Assembly (NCBI GenBank): GCA_016932075.1
Contig: JAFGDP010000118.1
Span: 1 to 37,442 of the forward strand
Source: Chitinispirillaceae bacterium
GTDB taxonomy: Bacteria > Fibrobacterota > Chitinivibrionia > Chitinivibrionales > Chitinispirillaceae
Length of the DNA: 37,442 nucleotides
Direction of reading: 5' to 3'
Shown here: positions 25,225 to 34,698 of the stretch, piece by piece
Layout of the letters: each line of letters starts with the position of its first letter
Position numbering within the stretch: position 1 is the stretch's first letter
Position numbers and translations under genes: made by a program
Notes under the pieces: model-generated
What the model was told of the DNA's origin: nothing
The model's input: the letters and a program-made list of their open reading frames with translations, nothing else
Databases searched by the model: none

Positions 25225-27882
25225 CTAAGGCAGCGCTTCAAGGCTTCTGTGCAGCTTTTCATGGTTGCGCAGCAGTCCATCGAGCTTCTCCTTCTCACGC
25301 GCCACCACCTCTTCAGGCGCGCGCGATATAAAGGCCTTGCTTTCCAGCTTCTTTTTTGATGACCCGATCAGGGCCTCCAGTTTCCCTATCTCTTTGGACA
25401 GCCTTTCCCTCTCCACGGTTGTATCGACAAGTCCTTCGAGAAGCAGAAAAAGCTGCACGCCCCGGACAACAGCCGACCCGGCGAATGCCGGTTTTTGGGC
25501 GGCCGTATCGACGACGGTATCGGACAGCTTGACGAACCTGTTGATGAGTTCCGTTTGTGTGGCTATCCACAGCGACTGCTCTTCGGTCTCCGGAATGATG
25601 ATTGCCTTCCCGGTCTTGTCGGGCGGCACATTGTTTTCGCTGCGGATCGTGCGCAGCGCGACCACGATCTCTTTAATCAGGGAAAAATCGTTTTCGAGTG
25701 TTCCGTTGATGAGCGAGGCATCAGCTACCGGATAAACGGCGTTCATGATATATCGAGCATCCAGCACCGTGTCGAACGAGACCTTCTGCCCCAAGGCCTC
25801 CCAGATCTCCTCGGTGATAAACGGCATGAACGGGTGGAGCAGTTTGAGGATCGAAGCATGGACATGGCAGGCAACGGCGATCGCGTCGTTTTTCCGTTGC
25901 TCCTCCCCCTGCTGGTACAGATCACCCTTTTTTGCCTCGATATACCAGTCACAAAACTCGTGCCAGACGAAATCATATATCGTATGCGCCGCCTCGTTGA
26001 ACCGGTAGCCGGCAATCGCGTCGCGCATGCTGCCAATGACGCTCTGCAGCCGGGAGAGAATCCACTTATCCTCTGCTTTCCGACGCTGAATTGGCGGCAG
26101 CCCGGAAAAAGCGCTCCTTTTTTCAACGGTACCCAGCAAAAAACGCGACGCGTTCCAGAGCTTGTTGGCAAAATTCCGGCCGATATCAAACGTGTCCTTG
26201 GCCAGAAACACGTCCGCGCCCTGGGCAGTGATCATGATCATGGAAAACCGCAACGCATCCGCACCCCAGGCAGCAATAATTTCGAGCGGATCAATGGCAT
26301 TGCCGAGCGATTTGCTCATTTTTCTTCCTGTTTTATCTCGTACCGTACCGTGGAGAATAACGTGTCTAAACGGTAGACGTCCGGTAAAGTGCAGACCGGC
26401 CATGATCATGCGTGCGACCCAGAAAAACAGGATTTCAGGAGCGGTAATAAGAACGCTGGTCGGATAGAATTTTTTCATGAGCGCGGATTCCGCCGGCCAT
26501 CCCATGGTGGAAAAGGGCCAGAGCCACGAGGAAAACCAGGTATCCAGCACATCGTTGTCCTGGGTGAGCCGCTTGCCGCCGCAGCGCGGACAGGTATCCG
26601 GCGGGTCCTCTTCCACAATAACCTCTCCGCAGCCGCAGTACCACACCGGAATGCGGTGTCCCCACCAAATCTGCCTCGAAATGCACCAGTCGCGGATATT
26701 TTCCATCCAATCGATGTATGTCTTGCGCCACCGCTGCGGAAAAAATTTCACCCGGTCCTCGACTGCCGCGGCAAGCGCCTCTTTGGCAAGCGGCTTCATG
26801 CGTACGAACCACTGGTCCGAATAGTAGGGCTCAACAACGGTGTGGCAGCGATAGCAGTGACCCACCGCATGGGTGTGCTCTTCGATTTTTTCCACAAGGC
26901 CCTGCGCCGTCATGTCCTGAAGGACCGCCTTGCGGCAGGCAAAACGGTCCATGCCCACGTAGTGCCCGGGGATCGGCCCGGTCATGCTGCCGGCCTCGTC
27001 CATGACCACCACCGGCTCCATGGCGTGGCGCCGGCCCATGGCAAAGTCATTCGGATCATGCGCCGGCGTTACCTTGACCGCGCCGGTTCCGAACTCCTTG
27101 TCAACGAAATCATCGGCAATAAGGGGGATTTCGCGGTTGACCAGGGGCAGCAAAAGCGTTTTCCCGACAAGCGCGGTATACCGACCGTCTTTCGGATTGA
27201 CCGCCACGGCGGTGTCGCCGAGCATGGTCTCGGGCCGTGTCGTGGCTACAATGACGTGGCCTGATCCGTCGGCATACGGGTACTTGAAATGGTACAGTTT
27301 ACCGTTCACCTGTCTGTGCTCGGCCTCTTCGTCGGAGAGCGCGGTGCAGCATCGCGGGCACCAGTTGATGATATATTTGCCTTTATAAATCAACCCCTGC
27401 TTGTAGAGCGTCACGAAAACGCGCCGCACCGCGGCGCAGAGTCCCTCATCCATGGTGAACCGTTCGCGGTCCCAGTCGCAGGAGGAGCCCAGTTTCTTAA
27501 GCTGGTTTGAAATGGTGGCATGATGTACATGCTTCCACTTCCACACCTCCTCGATAAAGGCTTCCCGGCCGAGCGCATGTCTGTTGGTGCCCCGTTGCGA
27601 GAGGTTGCGTTCCACCACATTCTGGGTCGCGATCCCGGCATGGTCGGTGCCGGGCAGCCAGAGCGCTTCGCAGCCGGTCATGCGGTGATACCTGGTGAGG
27701 ATGTCCTGCAGCGTATTGTTGAGCGCATGACCCATGTGCAGCACGCCGGTCACGTTCGGGGGAGGGATCACGATGGAATAGGGCGGTTTCGGCGACTGCT
27801 CGTCGGCGTGGAAAAGGTTTTCCTTTGTCCATATTGTATACCACTTGTCTTCAACGGCCGAGGGGTTGTACTTTTTTTCCAT
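25225..27882 (-). CDS. valS: valyl-tRNA synthetase
   Basis: 885 residues, full length for the bacterial enzyme. It opens with the conserved EKKYNPSAVEDKWY and the class I nucleotide-binding motif PPPNVTGVLHMGHAL (HMGH at 49-52). The editing domain includes VATTRPETMLGDTAVAVNP, a CPRC-type zinc knuckle is present near residues 415-440, and the second signature GRKMSKSLGN lies near 520. The C-terminal arm is a long coiled coil (EIGKLEALIGSSKKKLESK). It charges tRNA-Val in the cytoplasm. The start has no close ribosome-binding site; an AGGAGG lies about 24 bases upstream within a small hairpin. It stands alone, followed 129 bases later by the sigma gene with its own promoter. Confidence 0.98.
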   Translation of the reverse strand: MEKKYNPSAVEDKWYTIWTKENLFHADEQSPKPPYSIVIPPPNVTGVLHMGHALNNTLQDILTRYHRMTGCEALWLPGTDHAGIATQNVVERNLSQRGTNRHALGREAFIEEVWKWKHVHHATISNQLKKLGSSCDWDRERFTMDEGLCAAVRRVFVTLYKQGLIYKGKYIINWCPRCCTALSDEEAEHRQVNGKLYHFKYPYADGSGHVIVATTRPETMLGDTAVAVNPKDGRYTALVGKTLLLPLVNREIPLIADDFVDKEFGTGAVKVTPAHDPNDFAMGRRHAMEPVVVMDEAGSMTGPIPGHYVGMDRFACRKAVLQDMTAQGLVEKIEEHTHAVGHCYRCHTVVEPYYSDQWFVRMKPLAKEALAAAVEDRVKFFPQRWRKTYIDWMENIRDWCISRQIWWGHRIPVWYCGCGEVIVEEDPPDTCPRCGGKRLTQDNDVLDTWFSSWLWPFSTMGWPAESALMKKFYPTSVLITAPEILFFWVARMIMAGLHFTGRLPFRHVILHGTVRDKTGRKMSKSLGNAIDPLEIIAAWGADALRFSMIMITAQGADVFLAKDTFDIGRNFANKLWNASRFLLGTVEKRSAFSGLPPIQRRKAEDKWILSRLQSVIGSMRDAIAGYRFNEAAHTIYDFVWHEFCDWYIEAKKGDLYQQGEEQRKNDAIAVACHVHASILKLLHPFMPFITEEIWEALGQKVSFDTVLDARYIMNAVYPVADASLINGTLENDFSLIKEIVVALRTIRSENNVPPDKTGKAIIIPETEEQSLWIATQTELINRFVKLSDTVVDTAAQKPAFAGSAVVRGVQLFLLLEGLVDTTVERERLSKEIGKLEALIGSSKKKLESKAFISRAPEEVVAREKEKLDGLLRNHEKLHRSLEALP

Positions 27883-27903
27883 ATCAATAAAATATAAAAT
27901 ACG

Positions 27904-27923
27904 GAATCCTCCTTTTTGGATTC
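27904..27923 (-). promoter_or_regulatory. leader hairpin carrying an AGGAGG before valS
   Basis: GAATCC (27904-27909) and GGATTC (27918-27923) pair with an 8-base loop. On the valS strand the loop and stem hold AAAAAGGAGG, the only good ribosome-binding sequence, about 24 bases from the start codon. It may be regulatory or simply fortuitous. Confidence 0.3.
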
Positions 27924-27939
27924 TGTTTGTGGCGTTTGA

Positions 27940-28245
27940 GGGATCTTTGGATCAAACCACAACACCGGGGTCTCTGCCGCATCCTTGCCGAACCAGTATC
28001 CTTTCTCCATTGTTATGGCCGGGAATAAACGGAAGAACATATTTTTCCCTGTGGGGGACCGGCCTGTCCGAGTCACACTGTTTGACCTGCTTGGCCGGGA
28101 ACTCGTACGTACAATCATAGCCAAAGGTACGCAGGCGCTCATTCTTGAAGAATTCACCCGTGTAGCTCGGTTGTCGCCCATTGGCTTTATTCTGCGTGTC
28201 GATCAACCAGGCGCCAGAACCTATACGACGTTCATTACCCCCTGA
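27940..28245 (+). pseudogene. orphan C-terminal sorting-domain fragment
   Basis: The frame is open from just after a TGA at 27937-27939 to TGA at 28243-28245 and contains no signal peptide or proper start with a ribosome-binding site. The sequence SLPNQYPFSI followed by VRVTLFDLLGRELVRTII and, after a linker, LSPIGFILRVDQPG matches the C-terminal sorting beta-sandwich seen in nine other proteins of this window. It therefore looks like the 3' remnant of a deleted secreted-protein gene next to valS. A small free-standing domain started at ATG 28015 cannot be excluded. A weak hairpin (TGCACATACCC with GGGTA and TGTGCA, 28247-28284) follows it. Confidence 0.6.
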
Positions 28246-28334
28246 ATGCACATACCCGGCACTGTTGGGTATGGCGTTTGTGCACAACCAATGAGGCCGT
28301 AACTTTATTCAACCTGATTTGATTGTAAACTAGC

Positions 28335-30308
28335 ATGGACCCTGTCCGAGGACAAAACAGCTGGAGAGAAAATGCCGCCCTGAAATACGGGATGCCTGGC
28401 GCCTTTTCCATCGCTGTTTTTATCTATATCCTTTTCTATGTCCACCCTGCCGTCATCCACACCTCGAACGGATTCCATCTTCCCTCATATGTCCGTTATC
28501 TTCGCCTCATTGAATCCGATACGGCACCGGTTCCGGACCCAAACAGGTATAGCGGCGACGGTTTTATTCTTGAGACCACCTCCCGTTATTTCAAGGACCT
28601 CTTTAGCGTGCCCGGTGGCCTGACCAGGCTTTTAGTTACATTTTTTATTTACGCATGCCACTATCCGGTTATCGGCGCATTATCACTTACCGCTTTGGCG
28701 TTGCTGCTTCTCTTTCTTTTCCAGCGTTATTGTTGGGTGTGCTATGGCGCCAGACCGCTGGTGACCGGTTATCTGATATTCCCGGCACTCCTTATTGTCT
28801 GCAACCTCTATGAACTGGATTTTCTTTCGTTTATCATCCCTGCTGCCGGCGCCCTTGGGGCTGCGGTCCTTTACCAGTGGGTAGCAGAAAAAAATCTGCT
28901 CGCGCGCTTTTTTGCGGCGCTCCTGCTCTTCTGGCTTGCATGGTACCTTATGCAATGGGCTGCCGTTGTGTTTCTTCTCCTGGCGGTCATACACGAACGC
29001 TATCAAAGGCCACGCCTTCGAAGGGGCATCGGCGTTGCCGTCATTGCCCTTATCAACGTCGGCGTCCTGTTTCTGGTGGAATCCGTCCTGCTTTCACCGG
29101 ACCATGTCATGAGAGCGGGCGACCTGTTCTCGCCCGTATTTCCGCCGGTCATCGCGCTCCTCTACTATCCGTTCGTTTCTTTGCTCTTTTCTCCTGCGGC
29201 GCTGCGCCTCATGTTTCGCGGTCCCCTCAAGATCCTTTTCGCAATTCCCGCCCCGGTGCGGCGGAGTGTACAAGTAGTGATGGTCGTCGCTATAACCTCC
29301 GGTGCTCTCCTCGTGGTTCAGCGTTCCAGTGTTCTTGGCGATGTCAGGGCCGTCGCACATGCGATACACGACATACAACATGACAAATGGGACGACATCC
29401 TCTCCCGTGACTACGCTGCGCAATTCATCTCCTTTCCGGAAAAAAACGGGCCCCTGCAGCAGTATCTCATCCATGCCCGCAACAGCGCCCTTGCCCATAC
29501 CGGTAAGCTCGGCGCAAAGATGTTCGCCTATCCGCAGGCCTCCTTCTCGCCGGAACCGCTTATGCTTCGAGAGAGCATCCAGGTCTTCGGTTTTCCGCAG
29601 TGGGCGGCAGCCATAGATCTTTTCATGGATCTGGGCATGGTGAATTACGCGGAAAAAACCATCGGCGAACTCATGGAGTGCATGGGTCCGTATCCATTTC
29701 TCATGTACCGCCGTTCACTGCTCCATGTGGCTAAAAACAACTCCGAAGCCGCCTCGGTCTATCTTCATAAATTACGCGGCATGCCGTTTTACCGAAAGGA
29801 AGCAGAAAAACTGCTCTCTGCGCTCGGGGACAGCGTGACGCTCGCCGCACACCCGTTCATTGCTCGTTTACGCGCCTCTATGGACACCGTGGACCATTTC
29901 TTTCTTTCCGGTACCGAAGAGGACCTTCTGCTCTTCCTGCTTGACCGCAATCCGAAAAACAAGCTTGCGTTTGACTATCTGATGGCATACTACCTCCTAA
30001 CCGGCAAGGTAAAAAAACTTGTGGCCCAGCTCCCCCGCGCCCCGGCATTCGGGTACACGCTGCTCCCCCGTCACTGGGAAGAGGCGTTCTGCGTGTATAT
30101 GGCCCAGGAAGACGAAACCGCAGAAAAAATAGTGCCGCCTGACCTGCCGATGATCGTTCCGCAGACGTTTAAAATGTTTGAGCAGTTTCTGGAGATTTCA
30201 TCCCGCCTTGAAAACAATCCCGGCAAAGCTGAAACACTAGGCAAGGTGTTCGGTTCAACCTACTATTTTTTTTATACGTTTGAGTATTCAAAAGGAGAGC
30301 GGCAATGA
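28335..30308 (+). CDS. DUF6057-like polytopic membrane protein
   Basis: 657 residues. About ten membrane spans lie in residues 20-335 (for example AFSIAVFIYILFYV, VIGALSLTALALLLLFLF, FFAALLLFWLAWYLMQWAAV). A soluble region of about 320 residues begins DIQHDKWDDILSRDY and continues YLIHARNSALAHTGKLG AKMF, a layout and motif set like the Bacteroidota family DUF6057; the tail is helical and TPR-like. Function unknown. Its stop overlaps the start of the haem-motif lipoprotein gene (ATGA), so the two are produced together. The start at 28335 has no obvious ribosome-binding site. Confidence 0.65.
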   Translation: MDPVRGQNSWRENAALKYGMPGAFSIAVFIYILFYVHPAVIHTSNGFHLPSYVRYLRLIESDTAPVPDPNRYSGDGFILETTSRYFKDLFSVPGGLTRLLVTFFIYACHYPVIGALSLTALALLLLFLFQRYCWVCYGARPLVTGYLIFPALLIVCNLYELDFLSFIIPAAGALGAAVLYQWVAEKNLLARFFAALLLFWLAWYLMQWAAVVFLLLAVIHERYQRPRLRRGIGVAVIALINVGVLFLVESVLLSPDHVMRAGDLFSPVFPPVIALLYYPFVSLLFSPAALRLMFRGPLKILFAIPAPVRRSVQVVMVVAITSGALLVVQRSSVLGDVRAVAHAIHDIQHDKWDDILSRDYAAQFISFPEKNGPLQQYLIHARNSALAHTGKLGAKMFAYPQASFSPEPLMLRESIQVFGFPQWAAAIDLFMDLGMVNYAEKTIGELMECMGPYPFLMYRRSLLHVAKNNSEAASVYLHKLRGMPFYRKEAEKLLSALGDSVTLAAHPFIARLRASMDTVDHFFLSGTEEDLLLFLLDRNPKNKLAFDYLMAYYLLTGKVKKLVAQLPRAPAFGYTLLPRHWEEAFCVYMAQEDETAEKIVPPDLPMIVPQTFKMFEQFLEISSRLENNPGKAETLGKVFGSTYYFFYTFEYSKGERQ

Positions 30309-31855
30309 CTGCGTTTCACCTGGCATTGCTCGTTTTCCTTTCCCTGCTGCTTTCGTGCGGACCAGACCGGTCGGCGATCGAAAAAAGCAGCATTCGTCTG
30401 GCGCGTCAGCCGGTCATTACGCCAGACTACACCGACATTGTACTGCCCCCGAATATCGCTCCGCTGAATTTTGTTGTCCGGGAAACGGGGCAGCGGTATG
30501 TTATACAACTCTCCGGGAAACGCGGCCGGACGATCACCATTACCAGCAGGTCCCCGGCCATACATGTACCGGAAAAAAAATGGAGATCTCTTTTGCTCTC
30601 CAACAGAGGATCGCTCCTGTGCATCAGAATATGGGCCCAGGACTCCCGTAAGCAGTGGAACGAGTATGCGGCAATCACCGACACGGTTGCTTTTGATCCC
30701 ATTGATCCGTATGTCACGTACCGCACGCTGAGCTTTCTGTACAATTACTCGAGCGATCTTCGTATTCACCAGCGCCACCTTGAATCGTTTTCAGAAAAAA
30801 CCCTGCTCAATTCCAAGAATTTTTTCTGGGGGTGCGTCAACTGCCACGCTCCCGACAACAACGACCCGAACCGCACGATAGTCCATACACGAACAAACGA
30901 TTTCGGCAGCGCCACCCTGCTTGCGCAGAACGGCAGGGTACACACCATCAGCACCAAGCTCGGGTATACCTCCTGGCGGCCGGGCGGCGACCTGATCGCC
31001 TTTTCCCTGAGCAGGGTACGGCAGTGCTTTCATGCGGTGGGGAAGAACCCTATCGATGATTACGACCTGTCTTCTGAACTTTTCATCTACGATGTACGCA
31101 AACAGCGTATTCTCGACGTTCCGCAGCTCTATCTTCGTGGCAGCATTCAGTCCTGGCCGTGCTGGTCCCCGGATGGCTCATATCTTTACTTCTGCGGCGG
31201 GCCCATTCTTTGGACCGATTTCAACCGGGTGCCGCCGGACAATTTCGACAAACAGCGATGCAGCCTTCTTCGAATCCCGTATAGGGAACAGGATGGGTCG
31301 TTCGGCAGTGTTGATACGGTGCTTTCAACCAACGAGACCGGCCTGAGCATATCGCAGCCGCGCGTTTCTCCCGACGGCCGCTTTGTGCTTTTCTGTATGC
31401 ATGCATTCGGGCCCTATCCGATCACCCAGCCCACCAGTGATCTCTATGTGCTGGAACTTCCAAACGGCAGCTATCGCCGACTCCCCCTATCGAGTAACGA
31501 GTCAGAATCATGGCACGGCTGGTCAAAAAACGGACGCTGGATCGTCTTCTCCTCCAAACGAAACGGCGGCATACTGACGCGGCTCTATTTCAGCCATGTC
31601 GACAGCGCAGGCACCGCGCACAAACCGTTTATCCTGCCCCAGAAAGATCCCCGCTTTTATGACTCCTACATCCGCTGTTTCAATGTGCCGGAGCTGGCCA
31701 CCGGCGCTTCGCCGTATTCGCAGCGGGACTTCCTGAAAGCGATCCGCTCGTCTGAAAAAATTGATGCGCCCCTGCCGACACGCAGCGCAACAGAAGGGGT
31801 CAAGATCGATCATTCTGCCGAGTGGTCGCCCATGAAAAAGCGCACGCAGGAGTAA
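30305..31855 (+). CDS. lipoprotein beta-propeller (PD40/TolB-like) with one haem c motif
   Basis: 516 residues. The signal VFLSLLLSC is a textbook lipobox with Cys18. A beta-rich N-terminal part (40-130) is followed by WGCVNCHAPDNNDPNRTI, whose CVNCH (177-181) is a c-type haem attachment motif. Residues about 200-470 carry PD40/WD-like repeats (SWRPGGDLIAFSLS, SWPCWSPDGSYLYFCGG, SQPRVSPDGRFVLFCMH, SWHGWSKNGRWIVFSSKR). Bacteroidota have similar propeller lipoproteins next to DUF6057 genes. It probably sits on an outer or inner membrane surface, binds a partner and perhaps moves electrons. AAAAGGAGAG precedes the start, which overlaps the DUF6057 stop by four bases. That haem is really attached is inferred from the motif alone. 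Confidence 0.75.
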   Translation: MTAFHLALLVFLSLLLSCGPDRSAIEKSSIRLARQPVITPDYTDIVLPPNIAPLNFVVRETGQRYVIQLSGKRGRTITITSRSPAIHVPEKKWRSLLLSNRGSLLCIRIWAQDSRKQWNEYAAITDTVAFDPIDPYVTYRTLSFLYNYSSDLRIHQRHLESFSEKTLLNSKNFFWGCVNCHAPDNNDPNRTIVHTRTNDFGSATLLAQNGRVHTISTKLGYTSWRPGGDLIAFSLSRVRQCFHAVGKNPIDDYDLSSELFIYDVRKQRILDVPQLYLRGSIQSWPCWSPDGSYLYFCGGPILWTDFNRVPPDNFDKQRCSLLRIPYREQDGSFGSVDTVLSTNETGLSISQPRVSPDGRFVLFCMHAFGPYPITQPTSDLYVLELPNGSYRRLPLSSNESESWHGWSKNGRWIVFSSKRNGGILTRLYFSHVDSAGTAHKPFILPQKDPRFYDSYIRCFNVPELATGASPYSQRDFLKAIRSSEKIDAPLPTRSATEGVKIDHSAEWSPMKKRTQE

Positions 31856-31870
31856 CGACCGGACACCAGC

Positions 31871-34483
31871 TTATGGTCGGCCCACTGACCGGACATACCG
31901 GGGATCGATTGTATACGCTTTCTGATAGGCCTGCCTGGCATCGTCGATCCTGCCAAGCTCATAGTAAAGGTTGCTCAGATTGACAAAAGCCGGAGCGTGT
32001 CGGGGATTGAAGTGAACGACCTTTTCATACATCGCGACAGCCTTGACCCACTCCTTCCTTGAGATATAGTACCATCCCAGCTTTGCGTAAGCATTGGCAT
32101 CGGTTGAATCTGCCGTAATGCGTGCCTCGCAGCTCTTGATGGCGCGCTCCTGGTCCCCCATTCTGAGCCAGATGTCGGCCATGGCAAGGTCCACCTTGTC
32201 GGGCGACTCCTCCTTCGCCAGATCATACATCTCGTCAGCAAGGTCATCATTGCCGAGTATGCGGTAGACTGCCGACAGTTCAAGATAGGCGACGGAGAAT
32301 TTTTTATTGAGATCAAGCGCGTCCTTGTACGATTCCACCGCCTTTTCCCACTCCTTTTTGAGCACGTAGGCGTTAGCCAGTGCGTAATGGATCTTGGTGA
32401 AAAACGGTTTGAGCCGCCGGTAGTCTCTGTAGGACGCGATTGCCTTGTCGATAGCGCCCAGCTTAAGGTAGAGATCGCCGAGCTCAAAGTCGATTTCCGT
32501 GAAATGAGGCGCCTGCCGTATGATATACTCATACTGCTCCATGGCCCGCTGCAGATCGGTCCGTGGCCTGCCGTCGCGGTCCCCCCATGCCTCGTTGTAC
32601 TGGTGGTGAAGGTTCCATCGCCGGTTGAACGCGTTTCCGTAAAAGTAGCGTGCGCGCAAATTCATCGGATTATTGTGAAGCGAAAGGCGGTAATAATGCA
32701 GGGCTTTTTCCCAGGTGAGTGAATCCGAACGGTAGCGGGTCCCTTCAATAAAAATGTCATGAAAAACTTTGCCTTCAGTATCCACAGGCATATAGGCGTC
32801 TTTGGAATACTGCACCGCCCGGTTGAGGTAGACGTCGGCAATATACAAACGGAATGAACCGTAGAGCATGCACGCGGCAACAATGATCGCACACCCGTCC
32901 ATGATACGAATCACCGGTGCGGTACGATGCTCTGAAGGGGCCTGCCTGGCCGCTTTTATGCGGCCATTCTTGCTCCGTTCCGACGGTTCCGGCTGCAACG
33001 ACGATGCCGGTTTCAAGATCCGGGACGACTGTGCAGCGATAATGCCGAGAAACAACCAGAAAAAATAGCCGGTGGAGGTGTACCGCATGCTGAGCGAAAA
33101 GATATTGCTCACGAGCAGGGCGATTATGCCGGAGACGAGCCCTAAAATCAGTATGGTCGCGGTTGGAGAATAGGTCCTGAGCCAGAAGGTCTCGGAGCTT
33201 CCCTGTTCCGGCTGCCGCGCTTTCGGCGCGGCGCGCACCGCGCGGTAGGTCAGCGTGAAAAACAGCGCAAGCAGCCATACCCATATGGCGAATCCGATGA
33301 CCCCCTCGTCATGGAGGATTTCCAGATGTTCGTTGTACACGTTGCTCACATGCTCGAAACAGACCGCGTTATAGGCCCACGCTTCCGGCTTCTTTATAAG
33401 CGGATAGTTGTTCTTGAAGGTCCCGATGCCATGCCCGAAAAACGGCTTCTGCCCGATAAGGTTCAAGGCGCCCTCAACGTAATATTTCCGTTCCGACACG
33501 GTCTTGAGCCTGCCTTCATCGCTGAAGCTGATATGGAGCACCCCGGCGACCACGAGTCCCGCCACGATGAGCGGTGCACAAACGACGACAAGCATCCTGC
33601 GGAGCGACTTGAACGGCAGGACAAAGACAACGATAAAAATGGTGAAACATATGAGCGCGGTTCCGAGCCCGATCTGGCCGGACCTGCTCCTTGTCAGAAA
33701 AATATTATTAATAAGAAGAAATAATGTCACCGAGGGCACCGTCTTTGCCCCCAGCTTCAATCCAATACTGAGAACGATGATCGCGGCCAGAAGCAGGAGA
33801 AACACCGCGGCGAGGATCAAACGGGACGCAATGACCAGGGTCAGGATATAATAGGCGGCCCCGGACACCACAACAGCCGGCCCGGCGATAAACGCCTTCC
33901 TCCGTTCGCCCGGATCGGTCAGGTCGAACGCCGCCGCCAGGGCAGGAATAAGGAGGGTGAGAAAACCGACGTAAAAATTGGCATTGCCGAACGTTGACTG
34001 GATGCGATAGGAATCGCCCATGCGCAGCGGATCAAGCCCGAAATGCTGAACCATACCATAGAGCGACACGACACAACCGGCGCCCATGACCGCGATAAGA
34101 AGCAGCCGTACCTTCTTGAGATCGGCAAAGGTGACCGCTGCCACCAGAAACACGATAAAATAGGGTATCCTGACCGTGAGCTCATCCAGGCTCGTGTCGC
34201 GGGAAGAAGTGACAAAGAGGAAACTGAACAGTGCCGAGAGCATGAACGCGAATGCCGGGGCAATAAAACGGGAAAGCGGCTGTTCGAGAGAAACGGCGCG
34301 CTGTTCCAATACCTGTATGAGCCAGGCGCAAAACATGACCGTTGCCCCCCACTGCAGGATTATCGATTTGATAAGCAGTGGATTCTGACTGATGACCGAT
34401 ACGGCAACGGCGACCAGTATCCCGGTTATCGGGAACGCCCAGAACACGGTCCGGTTGCAGGTCGAGATCACGGCGTTATTCAT
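31871..34483 (-). CDS. O-antigen ligase/polymerase-like membrane protein with TPR tail
   Basis: 870 residues from ATG 34483, which overlaps the DUF3343 stop by 8 bases (ATGAATAA) and has AGGGA about 9 bases upstream. About 11-12 spans in residues 10-520 surround the Wzy_C/WaaL-type loop GQKPFFGHGIGTF and CFEHVSNVYNEHLEILHDEGV (conserved His/Glu). One more span follows near 560. Residues about 600-860 are TPRs (AIASYRDYRRLKPFFTKIHY, FSVAYLELSAVYRILGN, APAFVNLSNLYYELGRIDDA). Such proteins join or polymerise lipid-linked glycans in the periplasm, or glycosylate proteins when fused to TPRs. It is the last gene of a four-gene operon and ends 15 bases from the convergent propeller gene. Confidence 0.87.
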   Translation of the reverse strand: MNNAVISTCNRTVFWAFPITGILVAVAVSVISQNPLLIKSIILQWGATVMFCAWLIQVLEQRAVSLEQPLSRFIAPAFAFMLSALFSFLFVTSSRDTSLDELTVRIPYFIVFLVAAVTFADLKKVRLLLIAVMGAGCVVSLYGMVQHFGLDPLRMGDSYRIQSTFGNANFYVGFLTLLIPALAAAFDLTDPGERRKAFIAGPAVVVSGAAYYILTLVIASRLILAAVFLLLLAAIIVLSIGLKLGAKTVPSVTLFLLINNIFLTRSRSGQIGLGTALICFTIFIVVFVLPFKSLRRMLVVVCAPLIVAGLVVAGVLHISFSDEGRLKTVSERKYYVEGALNLIGQKPFFGHGIGTFKNNYPLIKKPEAWAYNAVCFEHVSNVYNEHLEILHDEGVIGFAIWVWLLALFFTLTYRAVRAAPKARQPEQGSSETFWLRTYSPTATILILGLVSGIIALLVSNIFSLSMRYTSTGYFFWLFLGIIAAQSSRILKPASSLQPEPSERSKNGRIKAARQAPSEHRTAPVIRIMDGCAIIVAACMLYGSFRLYIADVYLNRAVQYSKDAYMPVDTEGKVFHDIFIEGTRYRSDSLTWEKALHYYRLSLHNNPMNLRARYFYGNAFNRRWNLHHQYNEAWGDRDGRPRTDLQRAMEQYEYIIRQAPHFTEIDFELGDLYLKLGAIDKAIASYRDYRRLKPFFTKIHYALANAYVLKKEWEKAVESYKDALDLNKKFSVAYLELSAVYRILGNDDLADEMYDLAKEESPDKVDLAMADIWLRMGDQERAIKSCEARITADSTDANAYAKLGWYYISRKEWVKAVAMYEKVVHFNPRHAPAFVNLSNLYYELGRIDDARQAYQKAYTIDPRYVRSVGRP

Positions 34484-34697
34484 GGTAGTATCCCTGGGTT
34501 TCAATGCTGACCGAGGACAGGAGCGCACGCACCCGCTCCTCATCCGCCGCGCTGATCCTGATACAGATGCCGCACTCAGAACTGATATACCTGGGAGCGG
34601 CAATGGTCTCTACGGCGATACGCTCCTGCTTCAGGCTTTTTTCAGCCCGCAGTACGCTGGAGGTGCCGAAAAACGTGACAATACAATGTCCGGCCAT
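34476..34697 (-). CDS. DUF3343 protein, putative Se/S carrier
   Basis: 73 residues from ATG 34697. The sequence MAGHCIVTFFGTSSVLRAEK, then VETIAAPRYISSECGICIRI, follows the DUF3343 pattern (TF.s...A...lk......PR.isa.CGiai), with the conserved CG pair. DUF3343 genes are repeatedly found beside YedE-type transporters and selenium genes, and the product has been proposed as a small selenium/sulfur carrier. It starts one base after the yedE stop, which supports that link. Only one cysteine lies in the CG motif, with a second at CI. Confidence 0.85.
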   Translation of the reverse strand: MAGHCIVTFFGTSSVLRAEKSLKQERIAVETIAAPRYISSECGICIRISAADEERVRALLSSVSIETQGYYHE

Positions 34698-34698
34698 G

